In this document: piece by piece, positions 1-9,056 of the stretch
Layout: the number at the start of each line of letters is the position of its first letter
Numbering within the stretch: the stretch's first letter is position 1
Assembly (NCBI GenBank): GCA_024279255.1
Contig: JAJRRT010000011.1
Location: 1 to 61,990, forward strand
Direction of reading: 5' to 3'
DNA from: Deltaproteobacteria bacterium
Lineage (GTDB): Bacteria > Desulfobacterota > Desulfuromonadia > Desulfuromonadales > Geopsychrobacteraceae
Length of the DNA: 61,990 nucleotides
Translations under genes and position numbers: made by a program
The notes under the pieces: model-generated
What the model was told of the DNA's origin: nothing
Seen by the model: only the letters and a program-made list of their open reading frames with translations
The model's database searches: none

Positions 1-46
1 AGCGTCAAATGCGAGTACAATTCTCGCAGGGCACTTGAAGTTTTAA

Positions 47-124
47 GTCCCTATCGTCTAGCCTGGCCCAGGACATCGCCCTTTCACGGCGACGACAGGG
101 GTTCGAATCCCCTTGGGGACGCCA
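47..124 (+). tRNA. tRNA-Glu (anticodon TTC), CCA encoded
   Basis: The cloverleaf closes by eye. The acceptor arm GTCCCTA pairs with TGGGGAC, with one G-T pair. The anticodon stem TCGCC/GGCGA encloses the loop CTTTCAC, giving anticodon TTC at 83-85. The T arm AGGGG-TTCGAAT-CCCCT follows, then a discriminator G and an encoded CCA ending at 124. A strong terminator follows at once, so this is a single tRNA unit or the end of one. Its 3' part plus terminator recurs, decayed, near 7.7 kb and in part near 9.0 kb. Confidence 0.96.
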
Positions 125-134
125 TTAAACGAAG

Positions 135-166
135 AAGCCTCTCTGCTCACGCAGGGGGGCTTTTTT
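135..166 (+). terminator. Rho-independent terminator of tRNA-Glu
   Basis: The stem AAGCCTCTCTGC / GCAGGGGGGCTT with loop TCAC is followed by a run of T at 161-166. The same hairpin sequence is found again at about 7768-7799, and its left half at about 9036-9050. Confidence 0.9.
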
Positions 167-369
167 CGTTGTGGATTTTGAATTAGGTTGGCTCTAGGTT
201 GGGCGCAGATATGCTTAGATTGATTCTAGATTGAAAGAAATAGGGCTAAGGCTGAGCAAAACAACCCCACCACCCATTTAGATAACAAAGCCGCCACCCT
301 TTAAAAGGGTGACGGCATTTCAAAACTTACTAGTTTTGCAAATAGACCGAGTCGCTCAGAAATTTGTTC

Positions 370-1383
370 TCAAAAGTGAAATTCTGATTTTTGGAATGGC
401 TGAATAGCACGAAACAAGGGAAGATGAAAAAATAAATCCGGCCCCTTTTTCGCGATATCGGTATTGCGTCCCCGTACACCCAAGGTTTCGGTATCGGCAC
501 CAGCGTTGATAATATTAACGTGCTTAGCTCTAAGAGCTAATAGCCGCCGGACTCTCTCACCTGTTGGTGGGTGAGTCCGTAGCCAAACCGGCAGTCGGTT
601 TCCAGGCAATAGAAGACGCTTCCATAGGGCTTTTTCTCTGCGATTCAATTTCCACAAGGCATTAGCTAAACCTTCCGGGTCTCCGGTCAGGCGGACAGCT
701 CCCAGGTCGGCATCATATTCGCGAATCCGCGACAATCCTAATTGGACAAAGGTGCTGATCTGCGGTGCAAATACGAGCAGTAACACGGCGATCAAATTGA
801 CACTGTAGTCAGCAAAAAGAAGTAGTGGCAGATTGAGCAGCAGCAGTCCCTGTCCGAGCAAAGATAAACAATTCGTCAGTCTGCCGGCCAGTTCGGCCAG
901 TTGCATTGTTCGAATGTCGTCATTGCGCAGATGGCTGATTTCATGGGCAAGCACGCACGCCATCTCCCGTGGATTCAAGATTCTCAAAAGCCCATCTGAG
1001 ACGGCGATAACCGGCTCGTGTCGGCTGCCGATCGCCAGTGCATTCGGCTGCCGGGTTGGCAGGTAATAGAGCGCCGGGATGCTGGACAAACCTGCCTTGA
1101 TGGACAGTTTCCGAAGAATACTATGCAGCTCTGGAGCCTGATGACTGCTGAGAAGTCTGGCGTGAGAGAGCTTCATCAACAGGTGCGGTGATCCAGCCTG
1201 ACTCGATAGAAAGATGAAGCCGCCGAAGAGCAGAAACCAGATCGCAGCCACCTCTCCCAAGATCATCCAGCCGAGCAGCAGCAGATAACCTCCAAGAAAC
1301 AGCAGCAGAAAAAGTGTCTGCAACCGGTTCTGCCAGGTATGACGCACCCATTGTTCACTGTTGATGAAGCCTCTCTTTAGCAT
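370..1383 (-). CDS. HtpX-like M48 zinc metalloprotease
   Basis: A membrane-bound zinc endopeptidase of the M48 (HtpX/Ste24) family, 337 aa. Two hydrophobic segments lie near residues 22-60. The catalytic motif HEISH is at about 147-151, with His147 and His151 as zinc ligands and Glu148 as the catalytic base. A downstream Glu in the segment IREYDADLGA is the likely third ligand. Further hydrophobic segments lie at about 175-210, and the C-terminus carries the typical THPPTGER stretch. HtpX-type proteases degrade misfolded membrane proteins. The gene is the last of a leftward dnaK-hsp20-htpX run, which fits a heat-shock quality-control role. It is longer than the classical HtpX of about 290 aa, so it is called HtpX-like. 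Confidence 0.82.
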   Translation of the reverse strand: MLKRGFINSEQWVRHTWQNRLQTLFLLLFLGGYLLLLGWMILGEVAAIWFLLFGGFIFLSSQAGSPHLLMKLSHARLLSSHQAPELHSILRKLSIKAGLSSIPALYYLPTRQPNALAIGSRHEPVIAVSDGLLRILNPREMACVLAHEISHLRNDDIRTMQLAELAGRLTNCLSLLGQGLLLLNLPLLLFADYSVNLIAVLLLVFAPQISTFVQLGLSRIREYDADLGAVRLTGDPEGLANALWKLNRREKALWKRLLLPGNRLPVWLRTHPPTGERVRRLLALRAKHVNIINAGADTETLGVRGRNTDIAKKGPDLFFHLPLFRAIQPFQKSEFHF

Positions 1384-1410
1384 CTTTTTTAACCTTTTGG
1401 TCGACTATCT

Positions 1411-1917
1411 TTACGCGACGCTGATTGTGATCCCTTGCCGCTTTTGCTCCTTAATTATTGGCAGCTCGACCCTCAGAACGCCATGGTTGTAGCTGGCTTT
1501 GCCCCGGTTCGAGTCGACCTCAACCGGCAGAGGGATGGCACGCTCGAAGCTGCCATAAGCACATTCCAGCACATGATATTGCCCATTATCATGTTCGCGC
1601 TGCAAATGCTTTTCACCGCGTACCACCAGCATGTTGTCGAGCACCTGCAGGTCGATTTCGTCCGCCTCCAGCCCGGGAGCTTCAAGTCGAACAATAACCC
1701 GTTTGCTGTCGTTGGAGACCTCTGCTGCCAGTACCCCCCAGCCGGAACTGCGACGGGTAAATTCCCGATCCTCCTGCTCCGATTGGTTCATTTTGCTGGC
1801 TCGGGGGGCAAATCGGGTCATCGCTCCCGAGGCGTGTTCGTAGAGTTGATTCCAGCCGTCGACCAGAGAATCCAGGGCACGGCTGACTCCTTCACGTAAT
1901 TGTTGCCAGGTCGCCAT
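1411..1917 (-). CDS. Hsp20 family small heat-shock protein
   Basis: A small heat-shock chaperone of 168 aa that would hold unfolding proteins for refolding by DnaK. The alpha-crystallin domain fills the C-terminal half, including the segment GVLRVELPI typical of the last beta strands and a terminal GITISVA (an IxI-like tail). The start at 1917 was chosen over an in-frame upstream ATG because GGAGGAG lies just before it, and because the longer form would run into the end of dnaK. The N-terminal region is long and polar. It sits 52 bases after dnaK and 27 before the protease, so the three are probably cotranscribed. Confidence 0.88.
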   Translation of the reverse strand: MATWQQLREGVSRALDSLVDGWNQLYEHASGAMTRFAPRASKMNQSEQEDREFTRRSSGWGVLAAEVSNDSKRVIVRLEAPGLEADEIDLQVLDNMLVVRGEKHLQREHDNGQYHVLECAYGSFERAIPLPVEVDSNRGKASYNHGVLRVELPIIKEQKRQGITISVA

Positions 1918-1969
1918 GATTTCTCCTCCTTTTCGGTTTGTCTGGCCTGCTTTTGCCCCGGGCAAAAGT

Positions 1970-3895
1970 TCAGGCTGCGTTGTGGTTTTGACGCTGATCT
2001 TTGGATACATCTTCAAACTCAGCGTCAATCACGCCATCCTCAGGATGGCCACTGTTTTCAGTGGTCCTTTCCGCGCGGCTGTTTTGAGCATAAAGTCTCT
2101 CCGCCAGCTTGGCTGATGCCTCGCTGAGGATTTTGCTCTTTGCTTCGATCTCAGATTTGTCCTCACCCTGCAAGACCGCTTCAAGGTTCTTGATTGCGGA
2201 GTTGATGGCGTCTTTTTCGTTTGCATCGACTTTATCACCAAGGTCTGTCAGGGTCTGGTTCGTCGCATGGATCATGGCTTCCGCCTGATTGCGGGCGGAG
2301 ATAAGCTCATGGAAACGTCGATCCTCTTCGGCATGGGTTTCCGCTTCACGAACCATCCGCTCAATCTCTTCTTCGCTCAAACCGCTCGACGCCTTGATCA
2401 CCACTGACTGTTTTTTGCCGGTCACCTTGTCTTTTGCCGACACGTTGAGAATGCCGTTGGCGTCGATATCGAATTTAACCTCGATCTGCGGAACACCGCG
2501 CGGTGCAGAATTGATTCCTTCTAGGTTGAACTGGCCGAGCGATTTGTTGTGAGCCGCTTGTTCCCGCTCCCCTTGCAGCACATGAACGGTAACCGCCGAC
2601 TGGTTGTCCTCAGCGGTCGAGAAGACCTGGCTGGCTTGGGCCGGAACCGTGGTGTTTTTCTCGATCAACTTGGTCATCACACCGCCGAGAGTTTCGATCC
2701 CCAAAGAGAGTGGGGTGACATCGAGCAACAATACGTCATTGATGCTGCCACCGAGCACGCCACCCTGGATCGCGGCACCGATTGCCACCGCTTCATCCGG
2801 GTTGACATCCTTGCGCGGCTCCTTGCCGAAAAACTCCTTCACCTTCTGCTGCACCAGTGGCATACGGGTCTGGCCGCCGACCAGAATAACGCTGTCGATA
2901 TCGTCGGTTTTCAGCCCGGCATCCTTGAGTGCCTGTCTGCATGGTTCGATGGTCCGGTCGACCAGTTCCGCAACCAGCGATTCCAGCCGCGCCCGACTGA
3001 TTTTCATATTCAGGTGTTTGGGGCCGCTGGCATCGGCAGTAATGAAGGGCAGATTGATGTCGGTCTGTTCGGTGGATGACAGTTCGACCTTGGCTTTTTC
3101 CACCGTCTCCTTCAGGCGCTGCAAAGCCATCTGATCGCCACGCAGATCGATCCCCTGATCCTTTTTGAATTCATCGGTGACATATTCGATCAGTTTTGTG
3201 TCGAAATCCTCGCCGCCGAGGAAGGTGTCGCCGTTGGTCGAGAGCACCTCAAACTGCTGGTCACCGTCGACATCGGCGATCTCGATGATCGAAACATCAA
3301 AGGTGCCGCCACCCAGATCATAAATCGCCACTTTGTGCTCGCCCTTTTTGTCCAGTCCGTAGGCCAGAGCAGCCGCAGTCGGTTCATTGATGATCCGCTT
3401 GACCTCCAGCCCGGCTATTTTACCGGCATCCTTGGTTGCTTGCCGCTGAGAATCGTTGAAGTAGGCCGGTACGGTGATAACGGCCTCGGTGACCGGTTCC
3501 CCGAGATAATCTTCAGCCGATTTCTTCATCTTTTGCAAAATCTTGGCAGATACTTCCTGCGGTGAGATTTCTTTGCCATTGACAGCAACCCAGGCGTCAC
3601 CGTTTGCTGCCTTGACAATTTTATACGGCACCATCCCTTTATCTTTTCCCACCATCGGGTCGTCGAAACGCCGACCGATCAAACGCTTGATGGCGAACAG
3701 GGTATTTTCCGGATTGGTCACCGCCTGGCGTTTTGCTGTTTGACCGATCAGCACCTCTTTGTTCGGCGAGTAGCCAACGATTGAAGGTGTCGTTCGAGCA
3801 CCTTCGCTGTTTTCGATTACCTTCGGCTTGCCGCCTTCCAGAATTGAAACGCATGAATTGGTTGTGCCTAAGTCAATTCCGATAATTTTGGCCAT
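1970..3895 (-). CDS. dnaK: Chaperone DnaK (Hsp70)
   Basis: An ATP-dependent Hsp70 chaperone, 641 aa, the usual full length. It begins with the phosphate-binding motif [12 protein letters not shown]. The second Hsp70 signature [14 protein letters not shown] and the third, [13 protein letters not shown], follow. The substrate-binding domain begins near residue 390 after the linker [13 protein letters not shown]. The lid ends in [11 protein letters not shown], a typical bacterial tail. GGAGGA precedes the ATG. No grpE, dnaJ or hrcA gene lies beside it. It is grouped with hsp20 and protease genes instead, so it may be a second copy; the main dnaK locus would have to be sought elsewhere in the genome. 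Confidence 0.97.
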   Translation of the reverse strand: MAKIIGIDLGTTNSCVSILEGGKPKVIENSEGARTTPSIVGYSPNKEVLIGQTAKRQAVTNPENTLFAIKRLIGRRFDDPMVGKDKGMVPYKIVKAANGDAWVAVNGKEISPQEVSAKILQKMKKSAEDYLGEPVTEAVITVPAYFNDSQRQATKDAGKIAGLEVKRIINEPTAAALAYGLDKKGEHKVAIYDLGGGTFDVSIIEIADVDGDQQFEVLSTNGDTFLGGEDFDTKLIEYVTDEFKKDQGIDLRGDQMALQRLKETVEKAKVELSSTEQTDINLPFITADASGPKHLNMKISRARLESLVAELVDRTIEPCRQALKDAGLKTDDIDSVILVGGQTRMPLVQQKVKEFFGKEPRKDVNPDEAVAIGAAIQGGVLGGSINDVLLLDVTPLSLGIETLGGVMTKLIEKNTTVPAQASQVFSTAEDNQSAVTVHVLQGEREQAAHNKSLGQFNLEGINSAPRGVPQIEVKFDIDANGILNVSAKDKVTGKKQSVVIKASSGLSEEEIERMVREAETHAEEDRRFHELISARNQAEAMIHATNQTLTDLGDKVDANEKDAINSAIKNLEAVLQGEDKSEIEAKSKILSEASAKLAERLYAQNSRAERTTENSGHPEDGVIDAEFEDVSKDQRQNHNAA

Positions 3896-3985
3896 GTCCA
3901 GTTCCTCCTTAGATTGTGGTTTCAGGTCAAAGCGTAAAATCTCTGTCCCTTTTGTGTCTGTGTGAATGTCTGCACAGGTTCAGTT

Positions 3986-4002
3986 ATCAAGGGGTATGCC
4001 AA
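3986..4002 (-). promoter_or_regulatory. Sigma-54-like promoter candidate for dnaK
   Basis: On the minus strand the sequence reads TTGGCATACCCCTTGAT. The GG and the following element are ten bases apart as in -24/-12 promoters. The expected GC of the -12 element is GA, one mismatch. It would start transcription about 80 bases before the dnaK start codon. This is a weak call because the invariant C is missing. Confidence 0.35.
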
Positions 4003-4027
4003 AGTTAAACTGAGTAAATATCAGCAG

Positions 4028-4046
4028 TTGTGACTCTTGGTCACAA
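4028..4046. promoter_or_regulatory. Inverted repeat TTGTGAC-N5-GTCACAA
   Basis: Perfect 7-bp arms with a 5-bp spacer in the divergent dnaK/hsp20 control region. The half-sites resemble CRP/FNR-type TGTGA boxes, but the spacing is one base longer than in the E. coli CRP site. The binding protein is unknown. Confidence 0.5.
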
Positions 4047-4054
4047 GGTGCGAC

Positions 4055-4100
4055 GTCGCAGGTACTGTCGCAGGGTGTCGCGTGCGACAGTGCCTGCGAC
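4055..4100. promoter_or_regulatory. Long inverted repeat with GTCGCA half-sites
   Basis: The arms 4055-4072 and 4083-4100 are 18 bases long and pair at 17 of 18 positions around a 10-base centre. GTCGCA, or its complement TGCGAC, occurs twice in each arm, with a further GTCGCG in the centre. Lying midway between the divergent dnaK and hsp20 genes, it looks like a multi-site operator or enhancer serving both. It has no T-run, so a terminator is unlikely. No CIRCE element is visible in this gap. Confidence 0.55.
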
Positions 4101-4192
4101 ACTCTTCTCGTCACATTCTGAGCCAGAGGCCGGTACATGTATGTAAGTAGCTGATACTGATAGAGAAAAAAATCGAAATCAACTTCATCTAT

Positions 4193-4209
4193 TTGGCACA
4201 GCATTTGTT
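4193..4209 (+). promoter_or_regulatory. Sigma-54-like promoter candidate for hsp20
   Basis: The sequence TTGGCACAGCATTTGTT has a perfect -24 element, with its -12 element ten bases on, but reads GT where GC is expected. It lies about 60 bases before the hsp20 start. It mirrors the dnaK-side candidate on the other strand. Confidence 0.35.
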
Positions 4210-4269
4210 ATTGGAATGAGTCAAGCCGGGGAAACCTGAAACTTTTAACGCAAGCAAAAGGAGGAGAAA

Positions 4270-4713
4270 ATGACTGGATGGGATCTGTTTCAAGAGATGG
4301 ACATGTTGCGTAGGGAAATCGACCAGGCCTTTAGAGGGGTCGGCAGGCACTCCTTTTATCCATCGTTCTTACCGGGAATCAGTGCCGGCGACTACCCGCG
4401 CGTCAACCTGAATGAAGATGAGAACAATTACTACATTGAGGCACTGGTTCCTGGTATCGACCCGAAGGATCTTGATTTGAACCTGCTGCAGGGCACCTTG
4501 ACCCTTTCCGGTGAGAGAAAGGCTTCTGAAAATAATGGACAGACCTGGCACCGGCATGAACGTGGAAACGGTAAGTTTATGCGGACCATTGAACTGCCCG
4601 ATTCGGTTGATGGATCCAAGGTGGACGCGGAATATCGCAACGGGATTCTGCTGATTACCCTAGCCAAACCGCAGAGCGAAAAGCCAAAAAGGATTTCGGT
4701 ACGGGCAAATTGA
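4270..4713 (+). CDS. Hsp20 family small heat-shock protein
   Basis: A small heat-shock chaperone of 147 aa. The N-terminus (MTGWDLFQEMDMLRREIDQAF) is the amphipathic start common in bacterial class A Hsp20. The alpha-crystallin domain spans about 40-140, with the motif VDAEYRNGILLITLAKP close to the conserved A-x-x-x-n-G-v-L signature. The tail KRISVRAN supplies the IxV anchor. AAGGAGGAG lies directly upstream. It is the first of two rightward hsp20 genes divergent from dnaK and is 50 bases from the second, so they form a bicistronic unit. Confidence 0.93.
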   Translation: MTGWDLFQEMDMLRREIDQAFRGVGRHSFYPSFLPGISAGDYPRVNLNEDENNYYIEALVPGIDPKDLDLNLLQGTLTLSGERKASENNGQTWHRHERGNGKFMRTIELPDSVDGSKVDAEYRNGILLITLAKPQSEKPKRISVRAN

Positions 4714-4763
4714 TCGGAATCATTGAGGGTCGTAACGAAAGACAGAGACAGGAGGATAGAACA

Positions 4764-5156
4764 ATGACAGCTCAAGAATTGGCCAAACGGCAAGATTCAA
4801 CCCCAACTCGTCGCGAAGAGACCCGTACCGCCGGACGGGTGCTGGTTCCGGCCGTCGATATCTTTGAGTCGGATGAGAACCTGACTTTAATGGCTGATAT
4901 GCCGGGTGTCGACAAAGAGGGGCTGGATGTCAAACTGGAAAAAGGGGTTTTGACAATCAATGGTGAAGTGAATATGGAGAGTCGTGGCAAAACCCTGTTG
5001 CAAGAGTTTACTTCAGCCAATTACTACCGCCAGTTCAAACTCTCAGAGCATATCGATGCTGAAATGACCACGGCAGAACTGGCTAACGGTGTACTGACTC
5101 TGCGGATTCCGAAAGCAGAATCAGCCAAACCGAAGCGGATTGAGATCAGGCATTGA
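4764..5156 (+). CDS. Hsp20 family small heat-shock protein
   Basis: A second small heat-shock protein in the rightward unit, 130 aa. The start at 4764 is set by AGGAGG eight bases upstream; an earlier in-frame ATG would overlap the preceding gene. The alpha-crystallin domain covers about 28-125, with MADMPGVDKEGLDVKLEKGVL early and LANGVLTLRIPKAE late. The C-terminal KRIEIRH carries the IxI anchor. It is shorter at the N-terminus than its neighbour and diverged from it, which suggests hetero-oligomers of two sHsp classes rather than a recent duplication. Confidence 0.92.
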   Translation: MTAQELAKRQDSTPTRREETRTAGRVLVPAVDIFESDENLTLMADMPGVDKEGLDVKLEKGVLTINGEVNMESRGKTLLQEFTSANYYRQFKLSEHIDAEMTTAELANGVLTLRIPKAESAKPKRIEIRH

Positions 5157-5176
5157 TCGGTGCTGGTGGAATTGTT

Positions 5177-5206
5177 GGCCCCTGAATAGTTCAGGGGCCT
5201 GCTTTT
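5177..5206 (+). terminator. Terminator after the hsp20 pair
   Basis: The perfect stem GGCCCCTGA / TCAGGGGCC with loop ATAGT is followed by TGCTTTT. It ends the rightward heat-shock unit. Confidence 0.85.
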
Positions 5207-5218
5207 CTACAAACGGGG

Positions 5219-5449
5219 TCACGTCTGCTGTTGGATTTTGGTGATCATCCGCGACAGCTTACCGAGATATTGTTGCAATGTGGCATCCCGATCTTTACGT
5301 ACTTTAATCCGTTCAATGGCACTACTGACGGTGCTGTAATTATCGATTTCAAAGATCCTACCTATCTCGGCCAGTGTCATCCGACTGTCGCAACGTGACA
5401 GATAGATTGCGATGTCGTGAGGCAGGTTGTCGATCCCTTTCGTGATTTT
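5219..5449 (-). pseudogene. C-terminal remnant of a REP-associated transposase (DnaA-C-like domain)
   Basis: An open frame of 76 codons with no usable start ends at 5219. An in-frame stop lies immediately before its first codon at 5450-5452. Its translation contains LPHDIAIYLSRCDSRMTLAE, followed by IGRIFEIDNYSTVSSAIERI. This is the helix-turn-helix of the DnaA C-terminal domain type carried at the end of many Y1/RAYT transposases. The transposase catalytic part is absent. It is therefore read as the tail of a decayed element. A diverged fragment of a true DnaA-related protein is the less likely alternative. Confidence 0.6.
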
Positions 5450-5648
5450 TTAAACCGGCCCTTGTCAATATCGAAGTCGTCGCAATTATACCTTTCTCAA
5501 CTTTACAACTGTCACCTTGACGGGGAAGCTTACGCGACCAAAAGGATGGAGTATTAAATTATTTTATTTGCAGACTCAAATTATTCTTGTTACAGTCCTG
5601 CGATAAACTCACGTGAGGGGCTGAACGTACGACCGGGAGGCAACCTGG

Positions 5649-7454
5649 ATGAATATGACAATCGGCAAAAAAATGTTGGCCATGGGGATCGGTATCTTTA
5701 TTGGGCTTGGAGCGCTCGGTGTCGTGATTAACCGCATTGATGTCAACGCCACGGTGGCTAACCAACTGAGCACTCTCAGAACGAACCAGCTTGACATCAT
5801 TAATCGGGTCCATGAAGCTCAGCTTCGCTTAATGTTGGCTGCGATGGATTCAATCGTCGACAAGGATGGAGGGAAAATAGACCAGGAGCGCAAGCAGATT
5901 CTCGATAGCAGTAGCAGCTTTATTGCTGAGCACTTGGACGAACTGGCAGAACTGGCTGACACTCCAGAAGAAAAAAGGCTGGCCACCGAACTTAAGGTAA
6001 CAGCCGAACAACTGATAAAAGGCATCAACATTGATCTGGTCTATCTGATCGAAAAGAAGGTTCCCGCCGGTACTGCAACCGAAGCCGATTTTGCAAACAT
6101 CGATAATGTTCTGGACACGTTTGGCGGTGGAGTCGAAGAAGCACTGCTCGGCATGCAGGCCTCAGTCAAGGATGAGGTCAAAGAAGCCAGTGATGACCTT
6201 ATCGCAACCCTGAACACCATGTCGACTATTGGCTATACGGTTTTCCTTCTGGTTGTGGCTCTGTTTATTCCAACCTTTTATCTCTTCTCACGTGGCATTG
6301 TGAAGCCTCTGCAACTGGTTGTCGAAATGATTGAGGAGATCGGGAAAGGTCACATCGACCGCCGTCTCAACATGGCCCGCAATGACGAGATCGGTCAGAT
6401 GGCTAGTACGATGGATCGTTTTGCCGACAGTCTGCAACAGGAAGTGGTTAAACCGTTACAGATGATGGCAAGCGGTGATTTGACCTTCTGTGTAACACCT
6501 CACGATACCAACGACCAACTTCGCAACGCGCTCAAAAAGGTCGGTGGGGACCTGAACAATCTCATCGCCAAGATTCAATCGGCCGGGGATCAGATCGATT
6601 CGGCCAGCGGCCAGGTTTCTGATTCGAGTCAATCTCTCTCTCAGGGCGCAACCCAGACGGCTGCAGCACTCGAAGAGATTAGCAGTTCCATCAGTCAGAT
6701 GGCGTCTCAGGTAACCCAGAGCGCCGAAAATGCCAACCAAGCCAATCAGCTGGCCGCGGAAGCCAGTCAGGTGGCGGGTAAGGGTAGTCAGCAGATGAGC
6801 ACAATGATAACTGCCATGGGCGAAATTAACGAGGCGAGTCAGAGTATCGGTAAGATCATTAAGGTTATCGATGAAATCGCTTTTCAGACCAACCTGCTGG
6901 CCTTAAACGCCGCGGTAGAGGCCGCCCGCGCCGGGCAGCACGGCAAGGGCTTCGCGGTCGTCGCTGAAGAGGTTCGTAATCTTGCGGCCAGGAGTGCTAA
7001 GGCCGCTGAAGAGACCTCCGAGCTCATCGAAGGCTCGATCGTAAAGACCGCGAATGGTACCCAGATTGCCGAGCAGACATCCGTGGCCCTTGAAGAGATC
7101 GTTGCTTCATCAACCAAGGTCACAGACCTGGTGGCTGAGATTGCAGCCGCAGGCAATGAACAGGCCCAGGGGATCGCCCAGATAAATCAGGGCCTGGGTC
7201 AGATCGATGAAGGCGTACAACAGAATACTGCTACTGCTGAAGAATCCGCCGCAGCGGCAGAAGAGCTGTCGAGTCAGGCCGTCCAACTGAAGCATATGTT
7301 GAGTAGCTTCAAACTGACAACTGATCAAACTCAGGGTATTTCGACACCAGCATCAACAAAAATGTTGATTCATGAACCTGGCTGGGCAAACTTGTCTCAA
7401 CAGAGTCCCCAACCAAGTATTCAGCTAGATGACAATGAGTTCGACAGATACTGA
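5649..7454 (+). CDS. Methyl-accepting chemotaxis protein
   Basis: A transmembrane chemoreceptor of 601 aa that would signal to CheA/CheW. Membrane segments lie at about 8-28 and 193-215 and frame a helical periplasmic sensor domain of about 160 residues, of four-helix-bundle style. A HAMP domain ([21 protein letters not shown]) follows. The cytoplasmic coiled coil contains the highly conserved tip [20 protein letters not shown] and flanking alanine/glutamate-rich methylation helices. The C-terminus has no obvious CheR-binding pentapeptide. It stands alone, with no che genes nearby. The ligand cannot be told from the sequence. GGGAGG precedes the ATG. Confidence 0.93.
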   Translation: MNMTIGKKMLAMGIGIFIGLGALGVVINRIDVNATVANQLSTLRTNQLDIINRVHEAQLRLMLAAMDSIVDKDGGKIDQERKQILDSSSSFIAEHLDELAELADTPEEKRLATELKVTAEQLIKGINIDLVYLIEKKVPAGTATEADFANIDNVLDTFGGGVEEALLGMQASVKDEVKEASDDLIATLNTMSTIGYTVFLLVVALFIPTFYLFSRGIVKPLQLVVEMIEEIGKGHIDRRLNMARNDEIGQMASTMDRFADSLQQEVVKPLQMMASGDLTFCVTPHDTNDQLRNALKKVGGDLNNLIAKIQSAGDQIDSASGQVSDSSQSLSQGATQTAAALEEISSSISQMASQVTQSAENANQANQLAAEASQVAGKGSQQMSTMITAMGEINEASQSIGKIIKVIDEIAFQTNLLALNAAVEAARAGQHGKGFAVVAEEVRNLAARSAKAAEETSELIEGSIVKTANGTQIAEQTSVALEEIVASSTKVTDLVAEIAAAGNEQAQGIAQINQGLGQIDEGVQQNTATAEESAAAAEELSSQAVQLKHMLSSFKLTTDQTQGISTPASTKMLIHEPGWANLSQQSPQPSIQLDDNEFDRY

Positions 7455-7625
7455 TTTTTTCAAGTGGAGTGCTGCGATCAGCGGCACTCCGCAACCCTCG
7501 CGAACGGCCCGTGTCGCTTCAAGTATGTCAAGAATTGTTTCACGTTCTGTGGGGAGATTTTCCCATGGCAGCAGCTCCACAACCAGATCTTCTGTATCCC
7601 GTGGCGTTTCTTTCTTGGGGCACAT

Positions 7626-7703
7626 GTGCAACGTTACACCGATGAATTCAAGGTCGAAGCCGTCAAGCAAATCATCGAGTGTGGCTACCCTGCCAATATT
7701 CTA
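7626..7703 (+). pseudogene. IS3-family transposase orfA fragment
   Basis: The frame at 7626-7703 reads VQRYTDEFKVEAVKQIIECG and then YPANIL. This is the start of the helix-turn-helix of IS3/IS911-type OrfA proteins, which classically open with RYTDEFK-EAVKQ. The reading frame then runs into tRNA-derived sequence and the rest of the element is missing. It marks an old insertion that recombined with the tRNA-Glu-like repeat beside it. Confidence 0.65.
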
Positions 7704-7708
7704 CTTCT

Positions 7709-7813
7709 GGCCAGGACATCGACCCTTCACGGCGATGACAGGGCTTGAGGAAGCCATTAAGCGAACGAAGCCTCTCTGCTTACTCAGGGGGGCTTTTTTC
7801 GTTGTGATTTTTG
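7709..7813 (+). repeat. Decayed copy of the tRNA-Glu 3' part and terminator
   Basis: The segment matches 65-180. The D arm, anticodon arm (ATCGACCCTTCACGGCGAT), CATTAA linker, terminator hairpin and following TTTTTTCGTTGTG are all recognisable. The T arm is damaged and shortened, so this cannot be a working tRNA. Together with the intact tRNA it forms direct repeats bracketing 7.5 kb. Confidence 0.8.
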
Positions 7814-7946
7814 ATCGTTACACACTAAACTTGATTGTTGGGAATAGAGACGGAAAAGCAGTTAAATGGACTTCTCAACTTCGTTATAGTTTCTCCTTTT
7901 TAAATCCAGAAGAGTAGATAAGCCTGTGAAAGAGGTGTAAAGAGTC

Positions 7947-8996
7947 ATGACAGAGATCACCATTCGAAAACCTGATGACTGGCATCTGCACTTTCGTGAT
8001 GACGGTATGCTGGCGGAAACGGTACCCGCCACAGCTCGTTGTTTCCAGCGCGCAATCGTGATGCCCAACCTGTTGCCACCGGTGGCGAACACTGAGATGG
8101 CTTTAGCCTACCGTGAACGGATCAAGGCGGCTCTTCCCGCAGGTAGCCGTTTTGAACCTTTAATGACACTGTATTTGACAAATGGCACTGGCATGAACGA
8201 TATCCGTCAAGCCAAAGCCGCCGGGATTGTTGCAGCCAAACTTTACCCAGCGGGGGGGACGACCAATTCCGATGCCGCTCCCGGTGATTTGGAAGCCATG
8301 GCTCCGGTGTTTGAAGAGATGCAAGAAGTTGGCATGCCGCTGCTGGTCCACGGCGAGGTGACAGACGCGCATATCGATATCTTTGACCGCGAACAAGCAT
8401 TTATAGACAGTCACTTGCAGAAAATCGTAAAGAATCACCCCGGTTTGAAAGTGGTTTTGGAGCATATCACCACTGCGGATGCCGCTCAGTTTGTGGCCGA
8501 AGCGTCTGAAAACGTTGCCGCAACCATCACTCCTCAGCACTTGTTACTGAATCGCAACGATCTGCTGGTCGGAGGGATTCGCCCCCATAACTTCTGCCTG
8601 CCGGTGTTAAAACGCAACACTCACCAGGAAGCGTTGCGCGCGGCAGTGGCTTCTGGATCCCATAAATATTTCCTCGGCACCGACTCTGCACCCCATGAAA
8701 AACATCGCAAAGAGAGTGCTTGCGGTTGTGCCGGTTGCTACTCAGCCTGGAGTGCCCTCGAACTTTATACTCAGGTATTTGATGACTTGAATGCTCTCGA
8801 TAAGCTGGATGGCTTCGCCTCAGGTTATGGTGCAGATTTCTATGGTCTGCCTCGTAATCAGGGAGTTCTGACCTTGGTCAAAGAGACCTGGACTGTTCCG
8901 GAAGAGATCATTTTACCGAACGGGAAACCGATTGTGCCTTTTTTTGCCGGGCAGGATGTTCACTGGAAAGTTAAAACCAACATTCAGGATGAATAG
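7947..8996 (+). CDS. pyrC: Dihydroorotase, class II
   Basis: This enzyme catalyses reversible ring closure of carbamoyl aspartate to dihydroorotate in pyrimidine synthesis, in the cytoplasm. At 349 aa it has the normal length of the short (E. coli PyrC-type) family. Zinc-site residues are visible: HLHFRD near residues 13-18, the lysine to be carboxylated in AAKLYP (about 98), VHGE (His about 135), LEH (His about 173) and the late aspartate in [14 protein letters not shown]. The gene stands alone between two copies of tRNA-Glu-derived sequence and ends at a perfect inverted repeat. Confidence 0.96.
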   Translation: MTEITIRKPDDWHLHFRDDGMLAETVPATARCFQRAIVMPNLLPPVANTEMALAYRERIKAALPAGSRFEPLMTLYLTNGTGMNDIRQAKAAGIVAAKLYPAGGTTNSDAAPGDLEAMAPVFEEMQEVGMPLLVHGEVTDAHIDIFDREQAFIDSHLQKIVKNHPGLKVVLEHITTADAAQFVAEASENVAATITPQHLLLNRNDLLVGGIRPHNFCLPVLKRNTHQEALRAAVASGSHKYFLGTDSAPHEKHRKESACGCAGCYSAWSALELYTQVFDDLNALDKLDGFASGYGADFYGLPRNQGVLTLVKETWTVPEEIILPNGKPIVPFFAGQDVHWKVKTNIQDE

Positions 8997-9011
8997 ATTA
9001 TTGCCCTTGGT

Positions 9012-9056
9012 GGGGGTGAGTCGCCATTTACGAACGAAGCCTCTCTGCTTATGCGG
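9012..9056 (+). repeat. Third partial copy of the tRNA-Glu tail
   Basis: The stretch CGCCATTTACGAACGAAGC, continuing as CTCTCTGCTTATGCGG, matches the linker and left terminator arm found after the tRNA-Glu at 121-152 and again at 7752-7785. Only the downstream part of the unit is left, now serving as the left arm of the pyrC terminator. Confidence 0.6.

Noticed and set aside
1970..2552. Long plus-strand frames opposite dnaK and hsp20
   Set aside because: They are antisense shadows with arginine/serine-rich composition and no ribosome sites. The minus-strand genes are unmistakable.
3896..4269. CIRCE/HrcA operator
   Set aside because: No TTAGCACTC-N9-GAGTGCTAA sequence is present in the gap.
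5572..5610. Possible sigma-28 (flagellar-type) promoter before the chemoreceptor, around TGCGATAA
   Set aside because: The -10-like element is fair but no -35 element lies at the proper spacing.
7425..7670. Minus-strand frame of 81 codons with protein-like composition (LVVELLPWENLPTERETILD)
   Set aside because: It overlaps the end of the chemoreceptor gene and, on the other strand, the IS3 orfA match. No ribosome site or known family supports it. It could be a fragment of a lost gene, but I cannot show that.
1..7813. Complete tRNA-targeted integrative element
   Set aside because: No integrase, and the right-hand copy contains more of the tRNA than a normal att site and is decayed. Kept only as a possible old island.
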